A stretch of DNA of 8,232 nt from Thalassospira sp. UBA1131. GTDB lineage: Bacteria; Pseudomonadota; Alphaproteobacteria; Rhodospirillales; Thalassospiraceae. Every line of letters begins with the position of its first letter. Within the stretch, counting starts at the first letter, position 1. Position numbers and translations under genes: made by a program. The notes under the pieces are model-generated. The model did no database searches and had not been told where the DNA came from. It was given only the letters and a program-made list of their open reading frames with translations. Of this stretch, positions 1-6,726 are shown one piece after another. The stretch lies in contig NZ_DCAO01000069.1 of NCBI RefSeq assembly GCF_002311515.1, positions 1-8,232 on the forward strand. Reading direction: 5' to 3'.

Positions 1-795
1 TTTGCCAATCATGATCTGGATGTCGAACTGATCGAACCATCCGATCCGTCCGCCCCGCCGCGCCTTGTTGCCGCCGGTCAGGGCGATGTTGCCGTGAACT
101 ATCAGCCACAGCTTCACGTTCAGGCCGCCGAAGGCCTGCCACTGACGCGTATCGGCACACTGGTTGCAACCCCGCTTAACAGCCTGATCGTTCTTGAAGA
201 TGGCCCGATCAAGGAAATCGCCGATCTCAAGGGCAAGAAGATCGGCTATTCGCTGGCCGGTTTTGAGGATGCGCTTCTTGGCACCATGCTCGGCAATCAC
301 GGGGTTTCGATTGACGATGTCGAACTGATCAATGTGAACTTCTCGCTCTCGCCGTCGCTTTATTCCGGTCAGGTCGATGCGATCATTGGCGGCTATCGCA
401 ATTTCGAGCTCAACCAGATGGAAATCGAAGGCAAGCCAGGCAAGGCATTTTATGTCGAGGAAGAAGGCGTTCCGCCCTATGACGAGCTGATCCTGACCGT
501 GCGTAACGACAAGGTCGATGACCCGCGTTATGCCCGCATGCTGGCTGCCCTTGAAGAAGGTGTGCAGTACCTGATCAACCATCCTGATGACAGCTGGCAG
601 GCCTTTATTGCCGCCTATCCGAACCTTGATGATGAACTCAATATCAAGGCATGGGCCGATACCCTGCCGCGCTTTGCGCTGCGTCCGGCCGCCCTTGATA
701 AGGCGCGCTATGCCCGCTTTGCCGATTACATGGTCAAACAGGGGTTGATCACCGAAAGCCCGGCGCTTGAGAGCTATGCGACCGTGATCGAATAA
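1..795 (+). CDS. NMT1/THI5-like (ThiY-type) ABC transporter substrate-binding protein, 3' part
   Basis: The reading frame is open from the first base to the TAA at 793-795, giving 264 residues; the start and signal peptide lie upstream of the window. The protein resembles periplasmic binding proteins of the NMT1/THI5-like family, which capture pyrimidine thiamine precursors or related small molecules for an ABC importer. Visible family features are an AAGQGDVAV segment (visible residues 24-32), a DLKGKKIGYS segment (75-84) that opens the second lobe, and a YSGQVDAIIGG segment further on. A GTG at 94 could be mistaken for a start, but the homologous-looking sequence runs through it, so it is internal. 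No permease or ATPase gene follows, so this gene probably ends its operon; partners would lie to the left. The broad family call is firm. The thiamine-precursor ligand is inference, since riboflavin, sulfonate and other ligands occur in the superfamily. Confidence 0.85.
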   Translation, partial: FANHDLDVELIEPSDPSAPPRLVAAGQGDVAVNYQPQLHVQAAEGLPLTRIGTLVATPLNSLIVLEDGPIKEIADLKGKKIGYSLAGFEDALLGTMLGNHGVSIDDVELINVNFSLSPSLYSGQVDAIIGGYRNFELNQMEIEGKPGKAFYVEEEGVPPYDELILTVRNDKVDDPRYARMLAALEEGVQYLINHPDDSWQAFIAAYPNLDDELNIKAWADTLPRFALRPAALDKARYARFADYMVKQGLITESPALESYATVIE

Positions 796-809
796 AATTC
801 AGTCCCCCC

Positions 810-846
810 TGCTTTCGCAAGGCTCGCCCCGGCAACTGCGAAAGCA
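810..846 (+). terminator. Stem-loop 1 after the substrate-binding gene
   Basis: A perfect 10-bp inverted repeat: TGCTTTCGCA at 810-819 pairs with TGCGAAAGCA at 837-846 across a 17-nt loop. It starts 14 nt after the stop codon, the usual place for a transcription end or an mRNA-stabilising hairpin. No run of T follows, so intrinsic termination is uncertain. Confidence 0.5.
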
Positions 847-847
847 T

Positions 848-874
848 TGGTCTGCACCCCGCATGGGCAGACCA
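848..874 (+). other. Stem-loop 2 of the three-hairpin intergenic region
   Basis: TGGTCTGC at 848-855 pairs perfectly with GCAGACCA at 867-874 across an 11-nt loop. It lies one base after stem-loop 1 and four bases before stem-loop 3. The stem is seen directly; its function is unknown. Confidence 0.4.
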
Positions 875-878
875 GCAA

Positions 879-915
879 GAAAGGCCGGAATGTGTGTCCC
901 GCTTTCCGGCCTTTC
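879..915 (+). terminator. Stem-loop 3, strongest terminator candidate of the intergenic region
   Basis: A perfect 12-bp stem: GAAAGGCCGGAA at 879-890 pairs with TTCCGGCCTTTC at 904-915 across a 13-nt loop. The A-rich left arm and the CCTTTC right arm resemble a bidirectional terminator, although only three T residues sit at the end of the stem. It lies upstream of both plausible starts of the hydrolase gene that follows. Confidence 0.5.
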
Positions 916-969
916 GCTTGCGCAGGTCAAATTCCCAGTTACCTTATGGTCACCCGCACAAAATGCAGA

Positions 970-2058
970 ATGGCGACCACATTCAAACCGGATCAGGACC
1001 CAAAAGTGCAGCAGCAAACAAAACCAGCCCATCACACAGATAGCGGCTTTGAAAACCGTCACCCCCTGCCTGATCCGGTCAAACGGTCGCTTTGGCATTT
1101 CTTAAAGCGGCGCTATTTCGGTGATGATAACTGGCCAAAGGCCAAGCATCAGGTCGGTAAAATCCCCAGCGAAACACCTGATCATGACGCCATCCACAAC
1201 CCGGACCCAAAACGCCTGCAAGTCACATGGGTCGGGCATGCCACGGTTCTGGTGCAATATGGTGGGCTTAATATTCTGACCGATCCGGTGTTTTCCGACC
1301 GCGCATCACCGTTCAAACGCGTTGGACCGAAACGCTATACCCGACCGGGCCTTGCCATCGACCAGTTGCCCAAGCTTGATCTGGTGTTGCTGTCGCATAA
1401 TCACTATGACCATTTCGACCTGGCCAGCCTGACGCAGCTTGGCAACGCGCCGCGTTATGTCTTGCCGCTGAAGAATGGTGCACTTCTGGAAAAGGCGGGC
1501 ATTCGTGCGGATCGCTATGTCGAACTGGATTGGGATGAAAGTCATCATCACGATGATCTGAAAATCACCCATGTGCCATCGAACCACTGGTCAAGCCGCA
1601 CCACCAAGGACCGCAAGGAAATGCTTTGGGGTGGCTATATCCTTGAATTCGGCGATGGCTACCGGTTCTATTTTGTTGGCGATACCGGCTGGAACGAAGC
1701 CCTGTTTACGGAAATGGGCACAATCCACGGCGGGATTGATTTCGGCCTGATCCCAATCGGGGCCTATGACCCGCGCGACTTCATGCGTAATGCGCACTGC
1801 AACCCCGAAGAAGCCATTCAAATCATGCAGAAAATGGGCGTCAAACAGGCGCTTGCCATTCATTGGGGGACGTTTGTTCTGACGGCTGAGCCGGTGGATG
1901 AGCCGCCGGTCCGACTGGCAGCGGCCCGCAGGGATAGCGGGATTGCAGATGGCGATTTCGTTGCACCACCAATCGGGGCGACCCGGTTCTTTGATGGCAA
2001 AGCCGCCCCCGCATCAACAACCACGCAAAAGGTCGAGCATACGGCGTCTGGCTCATAG
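970..2058 (+). CDS. MBL-fold metallo-hydrolase, NAPE-PLD/UlaG-like (COG2220 type)
   Basis: A 362-residue metallo-beta-lactamase-fold hydrolase. From ATG 970, TWVGHATVLVQ begins near residue 86 and opens the fold. The metal-binding HxHxDH motif reads HNHYDH at 143-148. SNHW (His206), FVGDTGW (Asp238) and IHWGTF (His298) supply the later metal ligands. The PIGAYDPRDFM segment near 262-272 is the signature shared with N-acyl-phosphatidylethanolamine phospholipase D-like proteins, so a phosphodiester or lipid substrate is possible but unproven. No signal peptide or membrane segment is apparent, so it is probably cytoplasmic. The frame is open further upstream, to a TTG at 847, but that would start inside stem-loop 2. 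ATG 970 and ATG 946 are the reasonable choices; neither has a good ribosome binding site. Family certain, substrate unknown, start uncertain by eight codons. Confidence 0.88.
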   Translation: MATTFKPDQDPKVQQQTKPAHHTDSGFENRHPLPDPVKRSLWHFLKRRYFGDDNWPKAKHQVGKIPSETPDHDAIHNPDPKRLQVTWVGHATVLVQYGGLNILTDPVFSDRASPFKRVGPKRYTRPGLAIDQLPKLDLVLLSHNHYDHFDLASLTQLGNAPRYVLPLKNGALLEKAGIRADRYVELDWDESHHHDDLKITHVPSNHWSSRTTKDRKEMLWGGYILEFGDGYRFYFVGDTGWNEALFTEMGTIHGGIDFGLIPIGAYDPRDFMRNAHCNPEEAIQIMQKMGVKQALAIHWGTFVLTAEPVDEPPVRLAAARRDSGIADGDFVAPPIGATRFFDGKAAPASTTTQKVEHTASGS

Positions 2059-2106
2059 CTGCTCTTTCAAGTTCGGTTTGGTGGTTTTTCAAACTGCATG
2101 CTAAGC

Positions 2107-2140
2107 ATCAATGATTGCGTCACAAAACCGTAACATTGAT
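2107..2140. repeat. Inverted repeat upstream of the EamA transporter start
   Basis: ATCAATG at 2107-2113 and CATTGAT at 2134-2140 form a perfect 7-bp inverted repeat with 20 bp between the arms, ending 9 bp before the preferred transporter start at 2150. It could be a regulator site or an mRNA hairpin near the start codon. Seven-base matches also arise by chance. Confidence 0.3.
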
Positions 2141-2149
2141 TGCCCCGCC

Positions 2150-3001
2150 ATGAGTTTGACTGTCTTTCTTGCTGTAATGGGCGCTGCCCTGATGCATGCC
2201 GTGTGGAATGCATTGGTCAAGGGTGGTTCGGACAAACTGATGAACATGACGGCAATCGTGCTGGGTCATACGCCGATTGTTCTGACCCTGTTGCCGTTTG
2301 TTGACCTTCCCGCCCCAGAAAGCTGGCCTTATTTGCTGACTTCGCTTGGGCTTCATATCGGCTATCAGTTGTTTCTGATCCTGGCGTATCGTTTGGGCGA
2401 TCTCAGCCAGGTTTATCCGATAGCACGCGGGTCTTCGCCGCTGATTGTTGCGGCGGTGTCCGTGTTGATCATGGGGGTTACCCTGCATGTCAGCGAGTGG
2501 CTGGCGATTGTTGTCATCGGGGTTGGCATCATCAGCATGTGCATAACGCGACAAGCCGATGGCATGCGCAACCGCAATGCAGCCCTTGCCGCGATCATTA
2601 CCGGTTGTTTCATCAGCAGCTATTCATTGGTGGATGGCACCGGTGCGAGGCTGGCCGGAACGGCGCTTGGCTATTACAGCTATCAGACAATTGGCAACGT
2701 TGTGATCTTTGCCCTGATCGTGACCTTCGTGCGCCCGCGCATCCTTGCCGATATCGCGCGATCTGGCAAAAAGGTCTTTGCGATTGGCGGCACCGCGTCC
2801 TTTGCGGCCTATGCCACTGTGATGTGGGCCTTTACACAGGCGCCGATCCCGCTTGTCGTCGCCCTTCGCGAAACAGGCATTGTCTTTGCCCTTTTGATCG
2901 GGGTGTTCTTCATGGGCGAGAAGCTTAATCTTGTGAAGCTGTCCTCGACCATGATGACGCTGGGCGGGGCGATTATCCTGCGTCTGGCACGCAGCCTGTA
3001 A
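2150..3001 (+). CDS. EamA/DMT-superfamily transporter
   Basis: A 283-residue inner-membrane protein of the drug/metabolite transporter superfamily, with two EamA repeats of about five helices each. Hydrophobic segments fall near residues 3-22, 33-51, 60-80, 92-112, 117-134, 145-161, 173-194, 208-228, 233-255 and 262-279. Typical family wording is visible: LGDLSQVYPIARG (82-94) closes the first repeat, and ALRETGIVFALLIGVFFMGE (238-257) sits in the second. Such proteins export or import amino acids, nucleobases or similar small metabolites; the sequence does not tell which. An in-frame ATG at 2111 would add 13 polar residues ahead of the first helix. I prefer ATG 2150 because the protein then starts directly with its first membrane segment, as is usual in the family. 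Neither start has a clear ribosome binding site. The gene lies 91 bp after the hydrolase and converges on the oxidoreductase, with 38 bp between the two stops. Confidence 0.9.
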   Translation: MSLTVFLAVMGAALMHAVWNALVKGGSDKLMNMTAIVLGHTPIVLTLLPFVDLPAPESWPYLLTSLGLHIGYQLFLILAYRLGDLSQVYPIARGSSPLIVAAVSVLIMGVTLHVSEWLAIVVIGVGIISMCITRQADGMRNRNAALAAIITGCFISSYSLVDGTGARLAGTALGYYSYQTIGNVVIFALIVTFVRPRILADIARSGKKVFAIGGTASFAAYATVMWAFTQAPIPLVVALRETGIVFALLIGVFFMGEKLNLVKLSSTMMTLGGAIILRLARSL

Positions 3002-3039
3002 CCGCCCCTGCCCAATAATATCAGTTTCAGAACACGCGA

Positions 3040-4353
3040 TCAGACCCGTGTGCGCGGCACACGGCGGGTACCGTCTTCGAACCGGGCAAGCTCCATCCCC
3101 TTTAGCGTGATGGATGGCTGCCCGGTGGTGATCCAGTCTGCCAGCACCTTGCCAACCACCGGCCCCATGGCAAAGCCATGGCCCGAGAAACCGGATGCGA
3201 CAAAGAAATGCTTGGGGTTGTCGAACTGATCAATCACCGGCACCGCATCCGGGGTGACATCAATGTCGCCCGCCCAGGTATCAACGATGCCGACTTTCTT
3301 GATCTGTGGCAGGACCTTTTGCAGGTTGCGCATGGCGTTTTTAACCCGCACCTCATACGGCTCCGCCTGATTGGTGCGTCGTACGATCATGGGGTGCCTT
3401 GATGCATCCGATCCCGGCAGGCGATCCACCAGATCATCAAAGAACCGCTTGTTAAAGTGGAACTTGAAGGTCGCCCAGTTGTCAAACAGTCCCGGCATGA
3501 AATCGCGCGCATACTTGAACCGGCCCAGTGTCAAATCAATGTCGGTCATGAATTCATCGGCGATGTTCATCGACCCATCTGCGCGTTGCCGAAACGCCAG
3601 CCCAGCCGCCAGCGTGCCCGCAGCCGAAATGCCGGGTACCGGTGTGGTGCGGATCACGGTACCGCGCGTGGTTTGTTGCGGCAAACGCCGCCCGAACTTG
3701 GCGACGAATTTATGCGTCGCAGCCCCGGCCGCACAGATGACGTATTTGCATTTGATTTCGCCCTGTTCGGATACCACCGAACTGATTGCGCCGGCCTCTG
3801 TCTCGATCGAAAGCGCGCCGCAGCCCTCGGCAATCACAGCACCCAATTCACTGGCGCGCTTGGCAATTGCCGGGGCGGCCTTTTTCGGTTCGGCCTGCCC
3901 GTCTGAGGGCGTGTAGATCCCGCCAACACCCGGTGTTGTGATCCCCGGTGTCAGTTTTTCGACCCCCTTGGGGTCAAGGACCTGGGTTTCGATGCCAAAG
4001 TGTTTGGTGTCGTTAATCCAGCCTTCGAATTCCGACATTTCCTTGTCATCTCGGGCGACAAACAGCACCCCGCCCTGGCGCCATTCCAGATCGGCATTCA
4101 GTTCTTTTTCAAGACCTTGCCAGATTTTATTGCATTCAATCATCAATGGCAGTTCAACCGGGTCACGCCCCTGCTGGCGGACAAAGCCCCAGGCACGACC
4201 GGACTGGTGTGACGCGATGGTATCCTTTTCCAGAAGCACGACTTTCATGCCGGCCCTGGTCAGGTAATAGGCGCAAGATGACCCGTGAATACCGCCGCCG
4301 ATGACAACGACGTCGCATTCCTTTGGCAGGGTGATTTTGGGATAATTCGTCAT
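3040..4353 (-). CDS. FAD-dependent oxidoreductase of the DAO (glycine/D-amino acid oxidase-like) family
   Basis: A 437-residue flavoprotein. The N-terminal Rossmann motif is VVVIGGGIHGSS, with the GxGxxG glycines at residues 19, 21 and 24 and the ribose-binding acidic residue at Glu42 (VVLLEKD). SGRAWGFVRQQGRD (51-64) is the flavin-proximal segment seen in DAO-family oxidases and dehydrogenases. VICAAGAATH (205-214), DTWAGDIDVTPDAVPVI (358-374) and ASGFSGHGFAMGP (386-398) close the FAD and substrate sites. Such enzymes oxidise secondary amines, D-amino acids, sarcosine-like compounds or opines; I cannot name the substrate. The frame is open 26 codons further upstream, but the start at 4353 is chosen because an AGG (4361-4363) sits seven bases before the ATG. 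No signal peptide is seen, so it is cytoplasmic or peripherally membrane-associated. It is divergent from the PLP enzyme, suggesting shared control. Confidence 0.88.
   Translation of the reverse strand: MTNYPKITLPKECDVVVIGGGIHGSSCAYYLTRAGMKVVLLEKDTIASHQSGRAWGFVRQQGRDPVELPLMIECNKIWQGLEKELNADLEWRQGGVLFVARDDKEMSEFEGWINDTKHFGIETQVLDPKGVEKLTPGITTPGVGGIYTPSDGQAEPKKAAPAIAKRASELGAVIAEGCGALSIETEAGAISSVVSEQGEIKCKYVICAAGAATHKFVAKFGRRLPQQTTRGTVIRTTPVPGISAAGTLAAGLAFRQRADGSMNIADEFMTDIDLTLGRFKYARDFMPGLFDNWATFKFHFNKRFFDDLVDRLPGSDASRHPMIVRRTNQAEPYEVRVKNAMRNLQKVLPQIKKVGIVDTWAGDIDVTPDAVPVIDQFDNPKHFFVASGFSGHGFAMGPVVGKVLADWITTGQPSITLKGMELARFEDGTRRVPRTRV
3046..3064. other. Perfect 8-bp hairpin in the last codons of the oxidoreductase gene
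   Basis: CCGTGTGC at 3046-3053 pairs perfectly with GCACACGG at 3057-3064 around a 3-nt loop. It lies 44 nt beyond the transporter stop and inside the C-terminal coding end of the convergent oxidoreductase. It could end transport transcripts, but no T run follows and it may simply reflect coding sequence rich in arginine and valine codons. Confidence 0.3.
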
Positions 4354-4390
4354 GTGGGGACCTAAAGATGAATATTGGTGGCAATTCAAT

Positions 4391-4419
4391 TTGGTGTGTG
4401 GCGGGAACCACGTTATGTT
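4391..4419 (+). promoter_or_regulatory. Candidate sigma-70 promoter of the PLP-enzyme gene
   Basis: TTGGTG at 4391-4396 and TATGTT at 4414-4419 are separated by exactly 17 bp. The -10 matches TATAAT at four positions and the -35 keeps the TTG core. The predicted transcript would start near 4426 and carry a leader of about 30 nt, which contains the AGG ribosome binding site. It lies in the only region shared by the two divergent genes. Confidence 0.45.
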
Positions 4420-4430
4420 GCGCGCCAACA
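4416..4430. promoter_or_regulatory. Possible operator palindrome over the -10 and start site
   Basis: TGTTG (4416-4420) and CAACA (4426-4430) form a symmetric site around CGCGC, overlapping the candidate -10 box and the predicted transcription start. A repressor bound here would block the PLP-enzyme promoter. The arms are only five bases long, so this is a suggestion from position and symmetry. Confidence 0.25.
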
Positions 4431-4445
4431 AATCTCAACCAAATC

Positions 4446-4455
4446 AGGTGCCACC
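4446..4455 (+). promoter_or_regulatory. Ribosome binding site fixing the PLP-enzyme start at 4456
   Basis: AGG at 4446-4448 lies seven bases before ATG 4456. The frame stays open upstream to an ATA-ATG region at 4375, but no comparable site exists there and that start would lie upstream of the candidate promoter. Confidence 0.6.
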
Positions 4456-5610
4456 ATGTCTGATCATGCAAAAAAACAGTCCCCCGCCACCGTGAGTGCA
4501 CAGGCGCTTGGCTGGGTCGATGAAGCCACCAAATCCGTCACGCCGCCGCTTTATCCGTCAACCACGTTCGAACGCAACACAGATCTGAGTTATCATGACG
4601 GGCGCTGCTATACCCGTGCGGACAACCCGACCTATGACCAGGCCTGTGCGGTCCTGAATGAACTTGAAGGCGGTTCTGAAACCCGCCTGTTTGCATCGGG
4701 CATGGCGGCTGCCGTTTCTGTTTTGCATGCGTTGAACCCGGGTGATCATGTTGTTGCCCCCAAGGTGATGTATTGGGCGCTGCGCAGCTTCATGCTTGAT
4801 AGTGGTGTGCGTGCCGGACTGTCATTTGATTTTGTGGATAACGCCGATATTGCCGATTGGGACAAACACATTGTTGCCGGCAAGACCAAGCTGGTCTGGC
4901 TTGAAACCCCGGCCAACCCGGATTGGCAAATCACCGATATCGCCGCTGTTGCCAAACTTGCCAAGGCCGCTGGTGCCGTTGTGGTTGTTGACAACACTGT
5001 TGCCACGCCGCTTCTGACCCGTCCAATTGATTTTGGTGCCGATATCGTCATGCATTCGGCAACCAAATATCTGAACGGTCACAGCGACGTTTTGGCGGGG
5101 TCGCTGACCACTGCCAAGGACAGCGAATTCTGGCAGCGTGTTTGCAAACAGCACGCATCGGGCGGTGCCGTTCTGGGCGTGTTTGAAACATGGCTTTTGC
5201 TGCGCGGGATGCGCACCCTTTCGATCCGTGTGGAGCGTGCCAGTGCCAATGCCATGGCGATTGCCAAGCATTTCGAAAACCACCCGGAAATCGAACAGGT
5301 TCAGTATCCGGGCCTTGAAAGCCATGTTGGCCATGACGTTGCCAAAAAGCAGATGTCAGATGGTTTTGGCGGGATGTTGTCGCTGCGCGTCAAGGGCGGT
5401 GAAAAGCGTGCGGTTGATTTCCACAACCAGTGCAAACTGTTTAAACGCGCGACATCGCTTGGCGGGGTTGAAAGCCTGATCGAACATCGATCCTCGGTCG
5501 AAGGTCCGACCAGCCCGGTACCGGCAGACCTTCTGCGTCTTTCGGTCGGGATCGAAGATTGTGGAGATCTTGTTAACGACCTTGAAACGGCCTTGCGCTT
5601 AAGCAAATAA
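4456..5610 (+). CDS. PLP-dependent trans-sulfuration-family enzyme (cystathionine gamma-synthase/beta-lyase type)
   Basis: A 384-residue fold-type I PLP enzyme of the Cys/Met metabolism family, about the usual length. Landmarks in order: TPPLYPSTTF (29-38); YTRADNPT (52-59), the phosphate-contacting segment; FASGMAAAVSVL (79-90); VVVDNTVATPLL (176-187) with Asp179 against the PLP ring nitrogen; SATKYLNGHSD (201-211) with Lys204 forming the Schiff base; and LLRLSVGIED (359-368), whose Arg361 should bind the substrate carboxylate. Family members cleave or build cystathionine, or eliminate from homoserine esters or methionine. The family motifs alone do not separate MetB, MetC, MetZ and methionine gamma-lyase, so no symbol is given. 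A ChaN-family gene starts 35 nt downstream, probably in the same transcript. A DAO-family oxidoreductase is divergently transcribed, which may hint at catabolism of an amino acid derivative rather than housekeeping methionine synthesis. Confidence 0.9.
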   Translation: MSDHAKKQSPATVSAQALGWVDEATKSVTPPLYPSTTFERNTDLSYHDGRCYTRADNPTYDQACAVLNELEGGSETRLFASGMAAAVSVLHALNPGDHVVAPKVMYWALRSFMLDSGVRAGLSFDFVDNADIADWDKHIVAGKTKLVWLETPANPDWQITDIAAVAKLAKAAGAVVVVDNTVATPLLTRPIDFGADIVMHSATKYLNGHSDVLAGSLTTAKDSEFWQRVCKQHASGGAVLGVFETWLLLRGMRTLSIRVERASANAMAIAKHFENHPEIEQVQYPGLESHVGHDVAKKQMSDGFGGMLSLRVKGGEKRAVDFHNQCKLFKRATSLGGVESLIEHRSSVEGPTSPVPADLLRLSVGIEDCGDLVNDLETALRLSK

Positions 5611-5645
5611 GACACATCCGTTTTCAATCAGGAATCAACTGATCG

Positions 5646-6695
5646 ATGCCCAAGTCGATGCCGATCCAAATCGCAGTCAGATCATGGACACGTGCTGTCA
5701 AACGCAGTGTCGGTTTCTCTGTGGTTGCGCTGGCATCGACTATCCTTCCCATCGCCCCGACGGTTGCACATGATAGCAATACCCCCCGGGGCAGCCTGAC
5801 CGACGTCAATGCCCTGCCCCCGGCGCCGGGTTTGATTTTTGACGTGGTGGCTGGCGAATACATCATGTTTGATGCGCTGGTCGAACGGCTGTCAGGTCGC
5901 AAATACATTCTGATCGGCGAAAAACACGACAATCCCATCCACCATCACCATCAGGCACAGCTGGTCAATGCACTCAGCAAGTCGGATGAGCGTGAGCGTG
6001 CGATTGTCTGGGAAATGTTTACCCGTGATCAGCAGGCATCGCTTGAAGACAGCTGGCAGACGCTTCCTGTTTCGGAACTCGGTCCGGCGATGGCGTGGGA
6101 AGATCGCGGTTGGCCGTCATGGCATGACTATGCGCCAATTGCGCAGGCTGCACGCGACAACGGTTTGATGATGGTGGCGGGTAATCTGCCCGATGATCTG
6201 CTTAAACCCATGATCAGCAATGGCAACGATGCCCTGCCCGATGATCTGGCAGCCAAGCTTGATTTGCCAGATATGCCGACAGAAATACTGGATCGCTTCA
6301 ATGTCGAAATCGCCGAGGGACATTGCAATATGTTGCCCAAAAGCATGCTGGGTGGTTTTTCCGCCGTTCAGTTTGCCCGCGATGCGTCGCTTGCGCGTGC
6401 GATGAGCGATGCGGCAAATATTGACGGCATTGATGGTGCCTTCCTGATTGCGGGTGCCATGCATGTCCGCCACAGCATTGCCACCCCCTGGCATTTGCAG
6501 CGCTATGAACCGGATCTTGAGGCACGCGATATCGCAGTCGTCAGCCTGATCGAGGCCGATGATCCCGGCCCGGACGCGTCAAGCATCGAGGATTACGCCA
6601 TGCGGTTTGGGGCGCCCGACGACATCGATTTCATGTGGTTTACCAATGATATCGCGCGTGGCGATCCGTGCGAGAACCTCGGAATGGGGCAATAA
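5646..6695 (+). CDS. Exported ChaN-family (Tiki/TraB-superfamily-like) protein
   Basis: A 349-residue protein with an N-terminal export signal: basic residues at 12-20, a hydrophobic stretch at 21-38 and a likely cleavage after PTVA near residue 41. No lipobox cysteine is present, unlike lipoprotein members of the family. The mature part shows the ChaN (PF04187-type) pattern: YILIGEKHDN (87-96) followed by four consecutive histidines (99-102), VWEMFTRDQQ (121-130), WPSWHDYAPI (156-165), EGHCNMLP (224-231) and LIAGAMHVRH (267-276). ChaN proteins are linked to haem binding and iron uptake, while related Tiki proteins are metallopeptidases; the conserved Glu and His residues fit metal or haem binding. 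It probably acts in the periplasm. AGGA at 5630-5633 lies 12 nt before ATG 5646, a slightly long spacing; an in-frame ATG at 5658 is the alternative. It ends 31 bp from the convergent Panacea-domain gene. Confidence 0.85.
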   Translation: MPKSMPIQIAVRSWTRAVKRSVGFSVVALASTILPIAPTVAHDSNTPRGSLTDVNALPPAPGLIFDVVAGEYIMFDALVERLSGRKYILIGEKHDNPIHHHHQAQLVNALSKSDERERAIVWEMFTRDQQASLEDSWQTLPVSELGPAMAWEDRGWPSWHDYAPIAQAARDNGLMMVAGNLPDDLLKPMISNGNDALPDDLAAKLDLPDMPTEILDRFNVEIAEGHCNMLPKSMLGGFSAVQFARDASLARAMSDAANIDGIDGAFLIAGAMHVRHSIATPWHLQRYEPDLEARDIAVVSLIEADDPGPDASSIEDYAMRFGAPDDIDFMWFTNDIARGDPCENLGMGQ

Positions 6696-6726
6696 CCCCA
6701 AAACCCGTTCAGCCAAGCTTTTCGGA

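Noticed and set aside
847..969. An N-terminal extension of the hydrolase from a TTG at 847
   Set aside because: It would begin within stem-loop 2 and translate through stem-loop 3; the extra residues do not resemble the family and no ribosome binding site precedes them.
799..1098. A 99-codon minus-strand open frame over the three-hairpin gap
   Set aside because: It crosses all three stems and the start of the hydrolase gene, and its translation has no recognisable pattern or ribosome binding site.
3371..3916. A 181-codon plus-strand open frame inside the oxidoreductase gene
   Set aside because: The opposite strand encodes a complete DAO-family enzyme with all expected motifs; the plus frame has no ribosome binding site and an unconvincing Ser/Arg-rich product.
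4354..4455. A SAM or other methionine-related riboswitch before the PLP-enzyme gene
   Set aside because: The predicted leader is only about 30 nt and I see none of the conserved blocks of the known SAM-responsive RNAs.
4822..5334. A 170-codon minus-strand open frame inside the PLP-enzyme gene
   Set aside because: It is antisense to the catalytic core, including the PLP lysine segment, and has no start signals.
6685..6700. A terminator between the convergent ChaN and Panacea genes
   Set aside because: The only symmetric sequence, TGGGG and CCCCA around the stop codon, gives a 5-bp stem with no T run, too weak to call.
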